From: CAZYTX01 sp964650485
Lineage (GTDB): Bacteria > RBG-13-61-14 > DATKZS01
NCBI GenBank assembly: GCA_964650485.1
Contig: CAZYTX010000038.1
Coordinates: forward strand, 1 to 34,794
DNA length: 34,794 nucleotides
Reading direction: 5' to 3'
How positions within the stretch are numbered: the first letter of the stretch is position 1; every line of letters begins with the position of its first letter. The position numbers and the translations under genes were made by a program. Below are positions 1 to 7,046 of this stretch, one piece after another. The notes under the pieces were generated by a model. It ran no database searches, was not told the DNA's origin, and saw nothing but the letters and a program-made list of their open reading frames with translations.

Positions 1-19
1 CCTCCTGATCCTTTTAATT

Positions 20-47
20 CTTCGTGCCTTTGCGACTTTGTGGTAAA
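20..47. repeat. Short intergenic repeat, CTTCGTG/CTTTGCG type
   Basis: A non-coding stretch made of near-repeats of the unit CTTTGCG or CTTCGTG, ending in GGTAAA. Related copies lie at 107-138 and 8605-8634. Repeats of this style are scattered between genes in many bacterial genomes and often give spurious short ORFs. No function is apparent. The rest of 1-191 holds nothing else recognisable. Confidence 0.4.
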
Positions 48-106
48 TTTTCCTGGTCCTGTTTCGGACAAGAGTGTAGAGGCATGTAAAAATCACCGGA
101 TTTTTT

Positions 107-138
107 CTTTCCTCTGTGCCCTCTGTTCCTCTGTGCGA
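107..138. repeat. Short intergenic repeat, CTCTGTG type
   Basis: Three consecutive CTCTGTG-like units (CTCTGTGCC, CTCTGTTCC, CTCTGTGCG) precede the hemB 3' end. It is the same general style as the elements at 20-47 and 8605-8634, with a different core word. Non-coding; function unknown. Confidence 0.4.
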
Positions 139-191
139 AGCAAACATTTTGTTTTTCACGATATCTATACTAATAACAATAGCCAGAGACT

Positions 192-1178
192 CTAGTACTT
201 CAAGAGGCCCCTCTCCGCGGCCTCTCTCGCGAAGTAGGTGATGATCATGTCAGCGCCCGCCCGCTTGATGGCCACAAGGGCCTCCCTTATGACCGCGTCC
301 CCGTCAACCAGGCCGCTCTCCGCGGCCTTCTTTATCATCGAGTACTCGCCGGACACGTTGTACGCGGCCAGGGGCAGGGGATAAGCCTCCCTCACCGTCT
401 TTATCACGTCCAGGTAGGCTAAAGCCGGCTTCACCATGACCATGTCCGCGCCCTCCTCGATGTCGAGCGCCACCTCCCGCAGGGCCTCCCTCGAGTTGGG
501 CGGGTCCATCTGGTAGGTCTTCCTGGTCCCTTTGAACTGTCCCGAGCCCGCGGCCTCCCGGAAGGGGCCGTAGAACGCCGATGCATACTTGGCCGCATAG
601 CTCATTATGGCAGTGCGCTCGAACCCGTGCGCGTCCAGGGCCTCGCGCACCGCGGCCACCCGCCCGTCCATCATGTCCGAGGGCGCCACCACGTCCGCGC
701 CGGCCTCCGCGCAGGAGAGCGCGATCTTTGCCAAGAGCTTCAGGGTGGGGTCGTTGTCCACGTCCTCGCCCGAGGCGTCGAGTATGCCGCAGTGGCCCGA
801 GTCCGTGTACTCGCAGGCGCACACGTCGCATATCAAGCAGATATCGGGCACGTCTTTTTTCAGCGCCCGCACCGCCTGCTGCACCGCTCCCTGGGGGTCG
901 TAGGCGTAGCTGGCCCCCGGGTCCTTCCTGTCCGTGACGCCGAAGAGCAGCAGAGCGGGAATGCCCAGCTCCACCAGCCTGCGGGCGTCCTTCACCACCT
1001 GGTCGGGCGAGAGCCTCTCCTGGCCGGGCATGCTCTGGATAGGCTCGCGCACGCCCGAGCCCTCGACCAAAAAGTATGGCATGATAAGGTCCTGGGCAAG
1101 CACCCTGGTCTCCCTTACCATGCGCCTTAAAGCACCGGTGCGCCTGAGCCGCCTCAGCCTGGTCTTCGGAAAGCCCAT
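192..1178 (-). CDS. hemB: Delta-aminolevulinic acid dehydratase (porphobilinogen synthase)
   Basis: Condenses two 5-aminolevulinate molecules into porphobilinogen, an early cytoplasmic step of tetrapyrrole synthesis. The 328-residue protein spans the whole family length. Schiff-base lysines are visible as Lys197 in MSYAAKYAS and Lys250 in MVMVKPALAYLD. The cysteines Cys120, Cys122 and Cys130 in DVCACEYTDSGHC are the catalytic zinc ligands of zinc-dependent HemB, so this is not the magnesium-only type. The ATG at 1178 follows GGAAAGGAAC. It is the last gene of a minus-strand run beginning with hemC and is separated from ahbC by a small toxin-antitoxin-like module, so it may depend on upstream transcription. 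Identification is secure. Confidence 0.97.
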   Translation of the reverse strand: MGFPKTRLRRLRRTGALRRMVRETRVLAQDLIMPYFLVEGSGVREPIQSMPGQERLSPDQVVKDARRLVELGIPALLLFGVTDRKDPGASYAYDPQGAVQQAVRALKKDVPDICLICDVCACEYTDSGHCGILDASGEDVDNDPTLKLLAKIALSCAEAGADVVAPSDMMDGRVAAVREALDAHGFERTAIMSYAAKYASAFYGPFREAAGSGQFKGTRKTYQMDPPNSREALREVALDIEEGADMVMVKPALAYLDVIKTVREAYPLPLAAYNVSGEYSMIKKAAESGLVDGDAVIREALVAIKRAGADMIITYFAREAAERGLLKY

Positions 1179-1213
1179 CTCAGCCTGTTCCTTTCCAATA
1201 GTTCAGTATCCCC

Positions 1214-1435
1214 TTACGCGGCATAAGACACCACCTCCAGCTCAGACTTATCGCCGGCCGCCTCGAGAATTTTTTCCACCTTCTCCATGACCGGGTCCTC
1301 GATCAGGTATTCCCGGCAGTTTTCGCATTGCAGGACCGGCATTTGCTTGATGATGACTATGGCCTTCTGGTTCAGCTTGAAAGGGAGGTCGGTTTCAATT
1401 TCCCTCAAGTCCGCTCCGCAGGAATGGCATTTCAT
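1214..1435 (-). CDS. YgiT-type zinc-finger protein (putative antitoxin)
   Basis: A 73-residue protein with two CxxC knuckles, Cys3/Cys6 (CHSC) and a second pair in LQCENCREY, the arrangement of YgiT/MqsA-type zinc fingers. In that family this domain is the N-terminal zinc-binding part of MqsA-like antitoxins. Here there is no C-terminal DNA-binding HTH, so it is the short stand-alone form that often follows a DUF4258 gene. Its ATG overlaps the end of the upstream DUF4258 ORF by 4 bases, implying translational coupling. The antitoxin role is inferred from this pairing; no operator binding can be judged from sequence. The gene is intact although its partner carries a stop codon. Confidence 0.8.
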   Translation of the reverse strand: MKCHSCGADLREIETDLPFKLNQKAIVIIKQMPVLQCENCREYLIEDPVMEKVEKILEAAGDKSELEVVSYAA

Positions 1436-1752
1436 GGCGTTTTTCTCCTTTTCATGTCATCCGTCCACATTTCCGCTTGGGGGAGATATGCTGTTACCAC
1501 CCTCACGTTTCTGTTTTCAAAATCCGCGGCAAAGAGTACGTGAAAAATATCTCCATAACTTGAATAAACAAGATAACTCGGCATGTATTTGTCCTCCGGG
1601 TATGACTCGATAATCTCATACTCTTCCAATGAATCAATGATCATTTATCGCGAGATAAAACGCTCCTTCATGCGCATGTTAACGTGATATGTCCAGAGTA
1701 TGCGACCATTGCTTATGCAGTCCTTGATAAAGGCCAAGGGTTCAGAAGGCAT
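1432..1752 (-). pseudogene. DUF4258 toxin-like gene interrupted by an in-frame stop
   Basis: Read from the ATG at 1752, behind an AGGAGG site, 35 codons encode MPSEPLAFIKDCISNGRILW and on to FISR, then TAA (1647-1645), then the same frame continues with MIIDSLEEYEIIESYPEDKY to the end. From memory of the family, intact members read FISRE..I...-EIIEEYPEDKYLPSYLV through this point with no gap. The stop therefore replaces one residue, and a single GAA-to-TAA change would explain it. The stop is directly followed by ATG (TAAATG), so a 70-residue C-terminal fragment (1432-1644) could be made by restart. DUF4258 proteins pair with YgiT zinc fingers in toxin-antitoxin-like modules; the partner here overlaps by 4 bases. 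Loss of the N-terminal helix containing the conserved ILWTYHVNMR stretch probably inactivates it. Confidence 0.75.
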
Positions 1753-1765
1753 AAGGAGCCTCCTG

Positions 1766-1788
1766 AAAAAAACAACCCGCCGGAGGCG
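1766..1788 (-). terminator. Weak possible terminator between ahbC and the TA-like module
   Basis: On the minus strand a short hairpin CGCC-TCC-GGCG is followed within 6 bases by seven T residues. The stem is only 4 bp, so termination would be weak. It lies just upstream of the DUF4258 ribosome-binding site. Confidence 0.25.
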
Positions 1789-1797
1789 ATTCGGCAC

Positions 1798-1815
1798 TAA
1801 ATGAGCTCTCATTTA
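1798..1815. promoter_or_regulatory. Inverted repeat upstream of DUF4258/YgiT module (operator candidate)
   Basis: TAAATGAG-CT-CTCATTTA is a perfect 8-bp inverted repeat about 45 bases upstream of the DUF4258 start. Toxin-antitoxin operons are usually repressed through such palindromes, so this may be an autoregulatory operator. No clear -35/-10 pair accompanies it. Confidence 0.35.
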
Positions 1816-1854
1816 TCTCTTGAAGACCATCATGAGTAAATTCGTATATTGTCA

Positions 1855-3045
1855 TTACTTAACCTGCTCCTTTGCCGGCCGCTCGGTCTCCTCCCAGGTG
1901 AGGTAGCATGCCGGGTCCTCGGCCCACACGTCGCCGAACTTGGCCTCCGCCCTGGCCCGGAACCCGCCCCGGCAAACGTCCAGGAACCTGCACCGCCCGC
2001 ACTTGCCCTTTACCAGCTCCTCCCTCCTCCGGAGGTTCGCAAGGAACTCGTTTTTGGGGTTGGTCCAGATCTCCTCGAAAGAGCTAGTCCTCACGTTGCC
2101 AAGCACCTTGTCCCTCCAGAACTGGTCAGGCATTACGTCCCCGTTCCAGGACACGCAGGATATGCCCTGGCCAGTGCTCTTGGCCTGGTTGGACTGGATC
2201 ATGCCCTGGACGCGGTCCGAAAGCTCCGGCCGGTTCCTGTTGGCCCAAAGCCATATATACGGCCCGTCCGCGTGGTTGTCCACGGTGAGTATCTCCTTTT
2301 CATGGCCGGCCTCGTGCATCTCTATCGTCTTTTGAATGATCTTGTCCATGGTGTCCCTGGTCTCATTGTGGTCCAGGTCTTCATTCATTAGCTCGGAGCC
2401 CCTGCCCGTGTACACCAGGTGGTAAAAGCACACCCGGTTGATCTCGCGTTCCACTGCGAGGTCCAGTATGTCCGGGACCTGTTCGAAGTTGTGCCCGGTA
2501 AGGGTGACACGCAGCCCGGTCCTGATACCCTCTGCCTTGCAGTTGTCCACACCCTGGAGCGCCTTTTGCCAGCAGCCCCTGGCGCGCCTGAACCTGTCGT
2601 GGGTCTCCTCCATTCCGTCCAGGCTTATGCCCACGTAGCCCAGGCTGCACTTTTTAAGCTCCGCGGCCACCCCCCTCGTGATCAGGGTGCCGTTTGTGGA
2701 CAGGGTGGTGCGCATGCCCTTTTCAGAGGCGTAGCGCATGAGCTCGAACAGGTCCTCCCGAAGAAGCGGCTCCCCGCCCGAGAAGAGCATGACCGGGCAA
2801 CCGAAAGCCGCGGTCGTCTCTATCATGGCCTTGGCCTCGGAGGTGTCCAGCACCTCCGGGTCCTCCCCGGCAGCGGCGCTCGCATAGCAGTGAATGCAGC
2901 GCAGGTTGCACCTCTTCACGCAGTTGTACACCACTATGGGACGGTTGCTGGCGGAAGGGGTCTCCCCAGGGTGGCCCGCTCTCCCGTAGCGGAGCTCGTC
3001 CGAGGGCTCTTCTTTGTCAACTAAAAGCTTGCTTAACCCTATCAT
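1855..3045 (-). CDS. ahbC: AhbC-like radical SAM enzyme (12,18-didecarboxysiroheme deacetylase)
   Basis: A 396-residue radical SAM protein. Residues Cys46, Cys50 and Cys53 form the CxxxCxxC cluster site, followed by a GGEPLL SAM-binding segment. A C-terminal SPASM-type cysteine region (CVSW..., CGRCRFLDVC..., and a last Cys near residue 380) should hold auxiliary iron-sulfur clusters. The N-terminus MIGLSKLLVDKEEPSDELRY closely matches my memory of AhbC, which removes acetate side chains from 12,18-didecarboxysiroheme to give Fe-coproporphyrin III. Genes for uroporphyrinogen III synthesis and its methylation in the same run support that role over the related AhbD or peptide-maturase radical SAM proteins. 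I chose the ATG at 3045; extending to 3117 adds an unlikely poly-Ile leader and has no ribosome-binding site. Confidence 0.85.
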   Translation of the reverse strand: MIGLSKLLVDKEEPSDELRYGRAGHPGETPSASNRPIVVYNCVKRCNLRCIHCYASAAAGEDPEVLDTSEAKAMIETTAAFGCPVMLFSGGEPLLREDLFELMRYASEKGMRTTLSTNGTLITRGVAAELKKCSLGYVGISLDGMEETHDRFRRARGCWQKALQGVDNCKAEGIRTGLRVTLTGHNFEQVPDILDLAVEREINRVCFYHLVYTGRGSELMNEDLDHNETRDTMDKIIQKTIEMHEAGHEKEILTVDNHADGPYIWLWANRNRPELSDRVQGMIQSNQAKSTGQGISCVSWNGDVMPDQFWRDKVLGNVRTSSFEEIWTNPKNEFLANLRRREELVKGKCGRCRFLDVCRGGFRARAEAKFGDVWAEDPACYLTWEETERPAKEQVK

Positions 3046-3064
3046 CTCGTCGCTCTCATCTATT

Positions 3065-3070
3065 ATTATA
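3065..3070 (-). promoter_or_regulatory. Possible -10 box for ahbC
   Basis: A perfect TATAAT on the minus strand lies in an AT-rich tract about 20 bases upstream of the ahbC start, inside the 180-base gap after cobA-hemD. No convincing -35 is present. It may give ahbC transcription independent of hemC-cobA/hemD. Confidence 0.3.
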
Positions 3071-3190
3071 ATAATATCATTACATTGTTTCAGAGCACCT
3101 GTTGCTTCGGAACCCATAAGGTTTCTGCGAAACTGTATGGGCCACCCGTGGAGGATCGAGAAGCGGGAATCGGGAGAACTTTCCGGGACC

Positions 3191-3218
3191 CTCGCTGCTC
3201 GCTGCTCGCTGCTCGCTT
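3191..3218. repeat. Four-copy 7-bp tandem repeat
   Basis: CTCGCTG repeated three times plus a fourth unit CTCGCTT, with no interruption, immediately downstream of the cobA-hemD stop codon. It is non-coding and of a type prone to slippage, so the copy number may vary between strains. Confidence 0.7.
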
Positions 3219-3225
3219 CTTTTTT

Positions 3226-4695
3226 CTAACCGGCATACTCCTCGATGGCCCGCACCAGACCTGGTATGGTGTGCTCTTTTGCCTCGATGTGCACCTCCAG
3301 CCCGTGCTCGCGCAAAGTGGCCGCGGTCACCGGGCCTATGCACGCTGTCTTCACTCCCTCCGGCAGCTTCACCCTCTTGAGGAAATGGTCCACAGTCGAG
3401 CTCGAGGTGAACACCACCACGTCAACGCCCCCCGCCGGCTGCGTGATTTCCTCCGACCCCACGGTGCAATATGCCGGGGCCACGTTGACCTCGGCGCCCC
3501 TCTGGCGAAGCCCCTCGGGAAGCACCTCCCTGGCCTCCAGTGCCCGGGGAATTAATACGCGCTTTCCTGCAAGGTCCCCGGGGAAGGCATCCAGAAGAGA
3601 CTCGGCCACGAACTTCTCCGGCATCACGTCCGTGCACACCCCGTGCTTTTTAAGCTCGTCCCTGGTGCGCGGCCCGATGCACACGGTCGCAAGCCCGGCG
3701 AGCGACCTGGCGTCCATGCCGAGATCAAAGAGCCTTATGAAGAATGCCTCCACACCGTTCACGCTGGTGAACACCAGGTAGTCATAAGTTCCAAGCTCCT
3801 TTAGGGCACGGTCGAGCACGGAGTAATCATCGAGCCCCTGGATATCTATGGCCGGCATTGACACCACCGCGGCGCCCCTCTCGATAAGCATGCGTCCAAG
3901 CTCCCCGGCCTGTGGCCTGGGCCTGGTGATGAGCACGGTGAGACCGAACAGCGGCCTCTTCTCGAACCAGTTCAGCCGGTCCCTGTAGTTCACGGCCTCA
4001 CCCGCTACTATCACCGCGGGCGGCGCAAGCCCGGCCTTTGACACCCGCTCCGAGATGTCGGATAAAACGCCCGTCACCGTGCGCTGGCCCGGGGTGGTCC
4101 CTTTCTGTATCAGGGCCACGGGCGTGTCGCCGGACCGGCCCGCGGCCCGGAGGGCCTCCACCACCTTGTCCAGGTTCTTAACACCCATGTAATAGACCAG
4201 GGTGTCCGCGTCCGCCGCGGGAATGTCCAGGCCCTCCTTGTCGCCTCTGCGATGACCGGTGATAAAGGCCACGCTCGAGGAGGCGTCCCTGTGGGTCACG
4301 GGGATGCCGGCGTACGCGGGCGCGGCCACCCCCGCGGTCACCCCCGGCACCACCTCGAAAGGCACACCCGCGCTGGCGCATGCCTCGGCCTCCTCGCCGC
4401 CCCTGCCGAACACGAACGGGTCGCCCCCTTTAAGCCTTACCACCGTCTTCCCCTGGCCGGCCTTTTCCACGATCAGGGAGGTGGTCTGGTCCTGGGTCAC
4501 GTGGTGGGCCCCTCCCTCCTTTCCCACGAAGATTTTTTCCGCGGACAGGGGGAAAAGCTCGCGTATCTCCGGGTCCACTAGCTGGTCGAACAACACCACC
4601 TCGGCCCGCTCGATAACCTCCAGGGCGCGCAGGGTGAGCAGGCCCGGGTCTCCGGGGCCGGCGCCCACCAGGTACACCTTTCCCTGCTTTTTCAT
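3226..4695 (-). CDS. cobA-hemD: Fused uroporphyrinogen-III C-methyltransferase / uroporphyrinogen-III synthase
   Basis: A two-domain 489-residue protein. The N-terminal half (about 1-245) is a SAM-dependent uroporphyrinogen III methyltransferase, with VGAGPGDPGLLTLRA near residue 10, GGDPFVFGRGGEE near 90-103 and the VPGVTAG segment. It makes precorrin-2. The C-terminal half (about 250-489) is a HemD-type uroporphyrinogen III synthase, starting at FGLTVLITRPRPQAGEL and containing VFTSVNGVEAF. The protein thus cyclises hydroxymethylbilane and methylates the product, sending flux to siroheme or cobalamin. Its ATG overlaps the hemC stop by 4 bases. The fusion is well known in Gram-positives and deltaproteobacteria. 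With ahbC downstream, siroheme here is probably a heme precursor. Confidence 0.95.
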   Translation of the reverse strand: MKKQGKVYLVGAGPGDPGLLTLRALEVIERAEVVLFDQLVDPEIRELFPLSAEKIFVGKEGGAHHVTQDQTTSLIVEKAGQGKTVVRLKGGDPFVFGRGGEEAEACASAGVPFEVVPGVTAGVAAPAYAGIPVTHRDASSSVAFITGHRRGDKEGLDIPAADADTLVYYMGVKNLDKVVEALRAAGRSGDTPVALIQKGTTPGQRTVTGVLSDISERVSKAGLAPPAVIVAGEAVNYRDRLNWFEKRPLFGLTVLITRPRPQAGELGRMLIERGAAVVSMPAIDIQGLDDYSVLDRALKELGTYDYLVFTSVNGVEAFFIRLFDLGMDARSLAGLATVCIGPRTRDELKKHGVCTDVMPEKFVAESLLDAFPGDLAGKRVLIPRALEAREVLPEGLRQRGAEVNVAPAYCTVGSEEITQPAGGVDVVVFTSSSTVDHFLKRVKLPEGVKTACIGPVTAATLREHGLEVHIEAKEHTIPGLVRAIEEYAG

Positions 4696-5684
4696 GAGTG
4701 TGCTCCTGAGACCTCTCCTCCCCTGACCTCGCCCAGCACCTCGGCCGCGCCCATTGAAAGGAGCTTGTCGGCAAGCGCCGCGCCCGCGGCATCAGGGTCA
4801 TGCAAAGGAGCATCAACCTCGGCCATGACCAGGGGCTCGCCCCTTGGATGCGCCACCACGCCTTTTAAGTTAATCCTGTTTTCCCGGATTGTGCCCAGGA
4901 ACCCGGCAGGCACGCGGCAGCCCGCGCCCAGTGCGGACATGGCGGCCCTCTCCGCGGTGACCGCTTCCCTGGTGGGCTTGTGGTCAATGCCGGCCGCGAT
5001 CTCCCTGGCCCGCCCCTGGTCCGCGGTCTCCACAGCCAGGGACCCCTGGCCGGCCGCGGGCAGGTACCAGTCCAGGGTTACGGGTATGGCCCGGTTGTCG
5101 CCAAGTTCCAGGCCCAGCCGGGAAAGGCCGGCCTCCGCAACCACGATGGCGTGAAAGTCACCATCGGAGAGCTTTGCAACACGGGTGTCCAGGTTCCCCC
5201 GGATGGGCATAAACTCCATGCACGGGAACCCGTGCCGGAGCAGCGCGGCCCTGCGCAGGCTGGCGCTGCCAACCTTGAGGGGGCCTCTAAGCTTTTTCAG
5301 GGACTCGATGGAGACATCCTTCTCATTGCCCGGGATTTGATCGGCAACCTCTTTGCTCAGTATCAAAATGTCTGTTACCGAGGCCCGCTCGGTGAGCGCC
5401 GGCAGGCAAAGCCCTTGAGGAAGCCCGGTGGGAAGGTCTTTCAGGCTGTGCACCGCCATTTGTATGCGCCCCTCTATGAGAGCCCTGTCAAGCTCCGCGG
5501 TGAATATGCCCTCGCTGCCGAAGTCCTCCGGGGAGAGGTCGTACCTGGAGTCGCCTTTTGTTTTTATGACCTCGACCTCGATGCTTATTCCGGGGTTTTC
5601 GCGCGAGAGCTCTTTTTTAACCCACCGGGCCTGCCACAGAGCCAGCTTGCTGCCCCTGGTTCCTATAACGACCTTCTCTTTCAT
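4692..5684 (-). CDS. hemC: Hydroxymethylbilane synthase (porphobilinogen deaminase)
   Basis: Polymerises four porphobilinogens into hydroxymethylbilane. The 330-residue protein opens with VVIGTRGSKLALWQA and has VHSLKDLP with the catalytic Asp83. It has VGSASLRRAA and IRGNLDTR substrate-binding arginines, and the dipyrromethane cofactor cysteine Cys256 in GAGCRVPAG. I take the ATG at 5684 as start; a TTG three codons upstream is possible. The ribosome-binding site is poor. It is the first gene of the minus-strand heme run, overlapping cobA-hemD by 4 bases, and has a good promoter just upstream. Confidence 0.97.
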   Translation of the reverse strand: MKEKVVIGTRGSKLALWQARWVKKELSRENPGISIEVEVIKTKGDSRYDLSPEDFGSEGIFTAELDRALIEGRIQMAVHSLKDLPTGLPQGLCLPALTERASVTDILILSKEVADQIPGNEKDVSIESLKKLRGPLKVGSASLRRAALLRHGFPCMEFMPIRGNLDTRVAKLSDGDFHAIVVAEAGLSRLGLELGDNRAIPVTLDWYLPAAGQGSLAVETADQGRAREIAAGIDHKPTREAVTAERAAMSALGAGCRVPAGFLGTIRENRINLKGVVAHPRGEPLVMAEVDAPLHDPDAAGAALADKLLSMGAAEVLGEVRGGEVSGAHS

Positions 5685-5712
5685 TATATTCAAGTTCCGG
5701 ATTTATTATATT

Positions 5713-5741
5713 ATTATAGTTTGTGTGCCCGGCAAAACCAA
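5713..5741 (-). promoter_or_regulatory. Sigma-70-type promoter for hemC operon
   Basis: On the minus strand TTGGTT (5741-5736), a 17-base spacer, then a perfect TATAAT (5718-5713). The predicted transcript start is near 5706, leaving about 22 bases before the hemC ATG. Confidence 0.5.
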
Positions 5742-5786
5742 GCAATCCCACTAATTTTGTAGACAATTTGTTTCCACTGTCCAGGC

Positions 5787-5815
5787 TTGACAAGAGCGGG
5801 TTCAAGTGATTACAT
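5787..5815 (+). promoter_or_regulatory. Possible promoter for the PTS IIA gene
   Basis: A perfect TTGACA (5787-5792), a 17-base spacer and TTACAT (5810-5815). The predicted start near 5822 lies at or within a few bases of the GTG/ATG starts of the next gene, so the message would have almost no leader. Confidence 0.35.
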
Positions 5816-5826
5816 AATGAGTGGTT

Positions 5827-6336
5827 ATGCAGGGAGAAATCAGCGGTTTTGAAAGCAGTTGCCTTGCCCTCAGCACCCACCTTTCAAGGGAATGCGTATG
5901 TATTTGCCTTGAGGCTCACGACCGGGAGGACGCGCTTTTGCAGCTCGCAAGCCGGGCGGAGGAGAGCGGTCTTGTAAAGGACGCGCGCACGTTCCTGGAC
6001 AACTTGAAAAAGCGCGAGACCGAGATGAGCACAGGAGTGGGCCGCGGTCTTGCCGTTCCCCATGCCGAGGTGGCCGGGGCCGCGGACACCTTTGTGATAG
6101 GCGCCACCCTGGTGCGCTCTGTTGACTACAAGTCTTTGGACGACCTTCCTGTTGACGTGATATTCCTTATCGGGGGCAAGCCGGGCGAGACCGGTCTCCA
6201 CCTTCAGATACTTGCCCGCATAGCGAGGATGGCCCGCCAGCCCGAGTTCCTTTCCATGCTTAGAGAGCAGAGCACCACCGAGGGGTTCGTCTCGGTGATA
6301 GAGCAGGCCGAGAGGTCCCTTTACTCGACCGACTGA
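5827..6336 (+). CDS. PTS EIIA-like protein (PtsN/fructose IIA family)
   Basis: A 169-residue stand-alone PTS IIA domain. The phosphorylatable histidine is His79 in GVGRGLAVPHAEV, inside the usual TGxGxGxAxPH block. The region around LSRECVCICLEAHDREDALL matches the family N-terminus, so little is missing. There is no IIB, IIC, HPr or rpoN nearby, which suggests a regulatory rather than a sugar-transport role, as for PtsN. The ATG at 5827 is preferred; a GTG at 5821 in the same frame is equally possible. Neither has a ribosome-binding site. It is divergent from hemC and shares its 136-base upstream region. Confidence 0.8.
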   Translation: MQGEISGFESSCLALSTHLSRECVCICLEAHDREDALLQLASRAEESGLVKDARTFLDNLKKRETEMSTGVGRGLAVPHAEVAGAADTFVIGATLVRSVDYKSLDDLPVDVIFLIGGKPGETGLHLQILARIARMARQPEFLSMLREQSTTEGFVSVIEQAERSLYSTD

Positions 6337-6388
6337 GTCTGCACCCGAAAACAGCCGCCTTCCGCGCATCCCTTGTCATCCACTTCAG

Positions 6389-6417
6389 TTGACATACAAG
6401 CGCCTGATGTACATTAT
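6389..6417 (+). promoter_or_regulatory. Sigma-70-type promoter for pncA-pncB
   Basis: TTGACA at 6389-6394, a 17-base spacer and CATTAT at 6412-6417, in an AT-rich tract directly upstream of pncA. It leaves about a 20-base leader that contains the GGGGGGAG ribosome-binding site. Confidence 0.5.
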
Positions 6418-6443
6418 TTATTTATAAATCAAGGGGGGAGAAA

Positions 6444-7031
6444 ATGGCGGATAAAATAAAGGCGGGTGAAAAGGACGCGCTCATTGTGGTGGACGTGCAG
6501 AAGTGCTTCCTGCCGGGCGGGTCTTTGGGTGTTGCAGGCGGCGACCGGGTGATCCCGCTGATAAACGAGCTGGAAAACAAGTTCAACACAATGGCCTTCA
6601 CCCGGGACTGGCACCCTCCGGACCACTGCTCCTTTGCCCAGGACCCCGAGTTCACCCACGGGAGCTGGCCCCGGCACTGCGTGCAGAACACCGAGGGGGC
6701 CGAGTTCGGGGACGGCCTTGTCACCCCGGACGATGCCATCTATATCTTAAAGGGCCAGGACCCTGACAAGGAGGCCTACTCGGGCTTCGAGGACTCGGAC
6801 CTGGGGGACAGGCTGGGCGAGAAGGGGGTAAAGCGGGTGTTCCTTACCGGGATTGCCCTGGACGTGTGCGTAAAGGACACCGCGCTTGACGGCATCAGGC
6901 AGGGGTTCGAGGTCTACGTTGTGGAGGACGCCGCCAGGCCGGTGGACAACCCGCCCGGCATGGCCCGGGACGCCGTTGAGGAGATGACAAAAGCGGGCGT
7001 TAAAATAATAAAGTCCGCTGACATCGAGTAA
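6444..7031 (+). CDS. pncA: Nicotinamidase (isochorismatase family)
   Basis: Hydrolyses nicotinamide to nicotinate for NAD salvage. The 195-residue protein shows the catalytic triad Asp17 (VVDVQKCF), Lys103 (YILKGQD) and Cys142 (ALDVCVKDT). It also has the metal-binding set Asp55, His57 and His61 in DWHPPDH, which distinguishes nicotinamidase from other isochorismatase-like hydrolases. A strong purine-rich ribosome-binding site precedes the ATG. pncB follows 15 bases later, and together they form the Preiss-Handler entry route; ligA, an NAD consumer that releases NMN, comes next on the same strand. Confidence 0.95.
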   Translation: MADKIKAGEKDALIVVDVQKCFLPGGSLGVAGGDRVIPLINELENKFNTMAFTRDWHPPDHCSFAQDPEFTHGSWPRHCVQNTEGAEFGDGLVTPDDAIYILKGQDPDKEAYSGFEDSDLGDRLGEKGVKRVFLTGIALDVCVKDTALDGIRQGFEVYVVEDAARPVDNPPGMARDAVEEMTKAGVKIIKSADIE

Positions 7032-7046
7032 GGAGCTGGAGGAGCG

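Larger units (their letters stand above)
1742..1855 (-). pseudogene. Possible truncated remnant of a nuclease-like gene
   Basis: An ATG overlapping the ahbC stop codon (TAATG) opens a 37-codon ORF. Its first 22 residues, starting MTIYEFTHDGLQEI, resemble from memory the N-terminus of a family of DUF91/NucS-like endonuclease-domain proteins (pattern xIYE...GL..I.E.FxAE followed by ERQDLQ). After that point similarity stops and the frame runs into the DUF4258 leader. I infer that a longer gene once followed ahbC and was cut when the DUF4258/YgiT module arrived. The match is short and unverified. Confidence 0.3.

Noticed and set aside
304..831. Long overlapping ORFs opposite or within hemB, ligA, the acylase and other GC-rich genes
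   Set aside because: They are Arg/Gly/Pro/His-rich shadow frames of genes with clear catalytic motifs.
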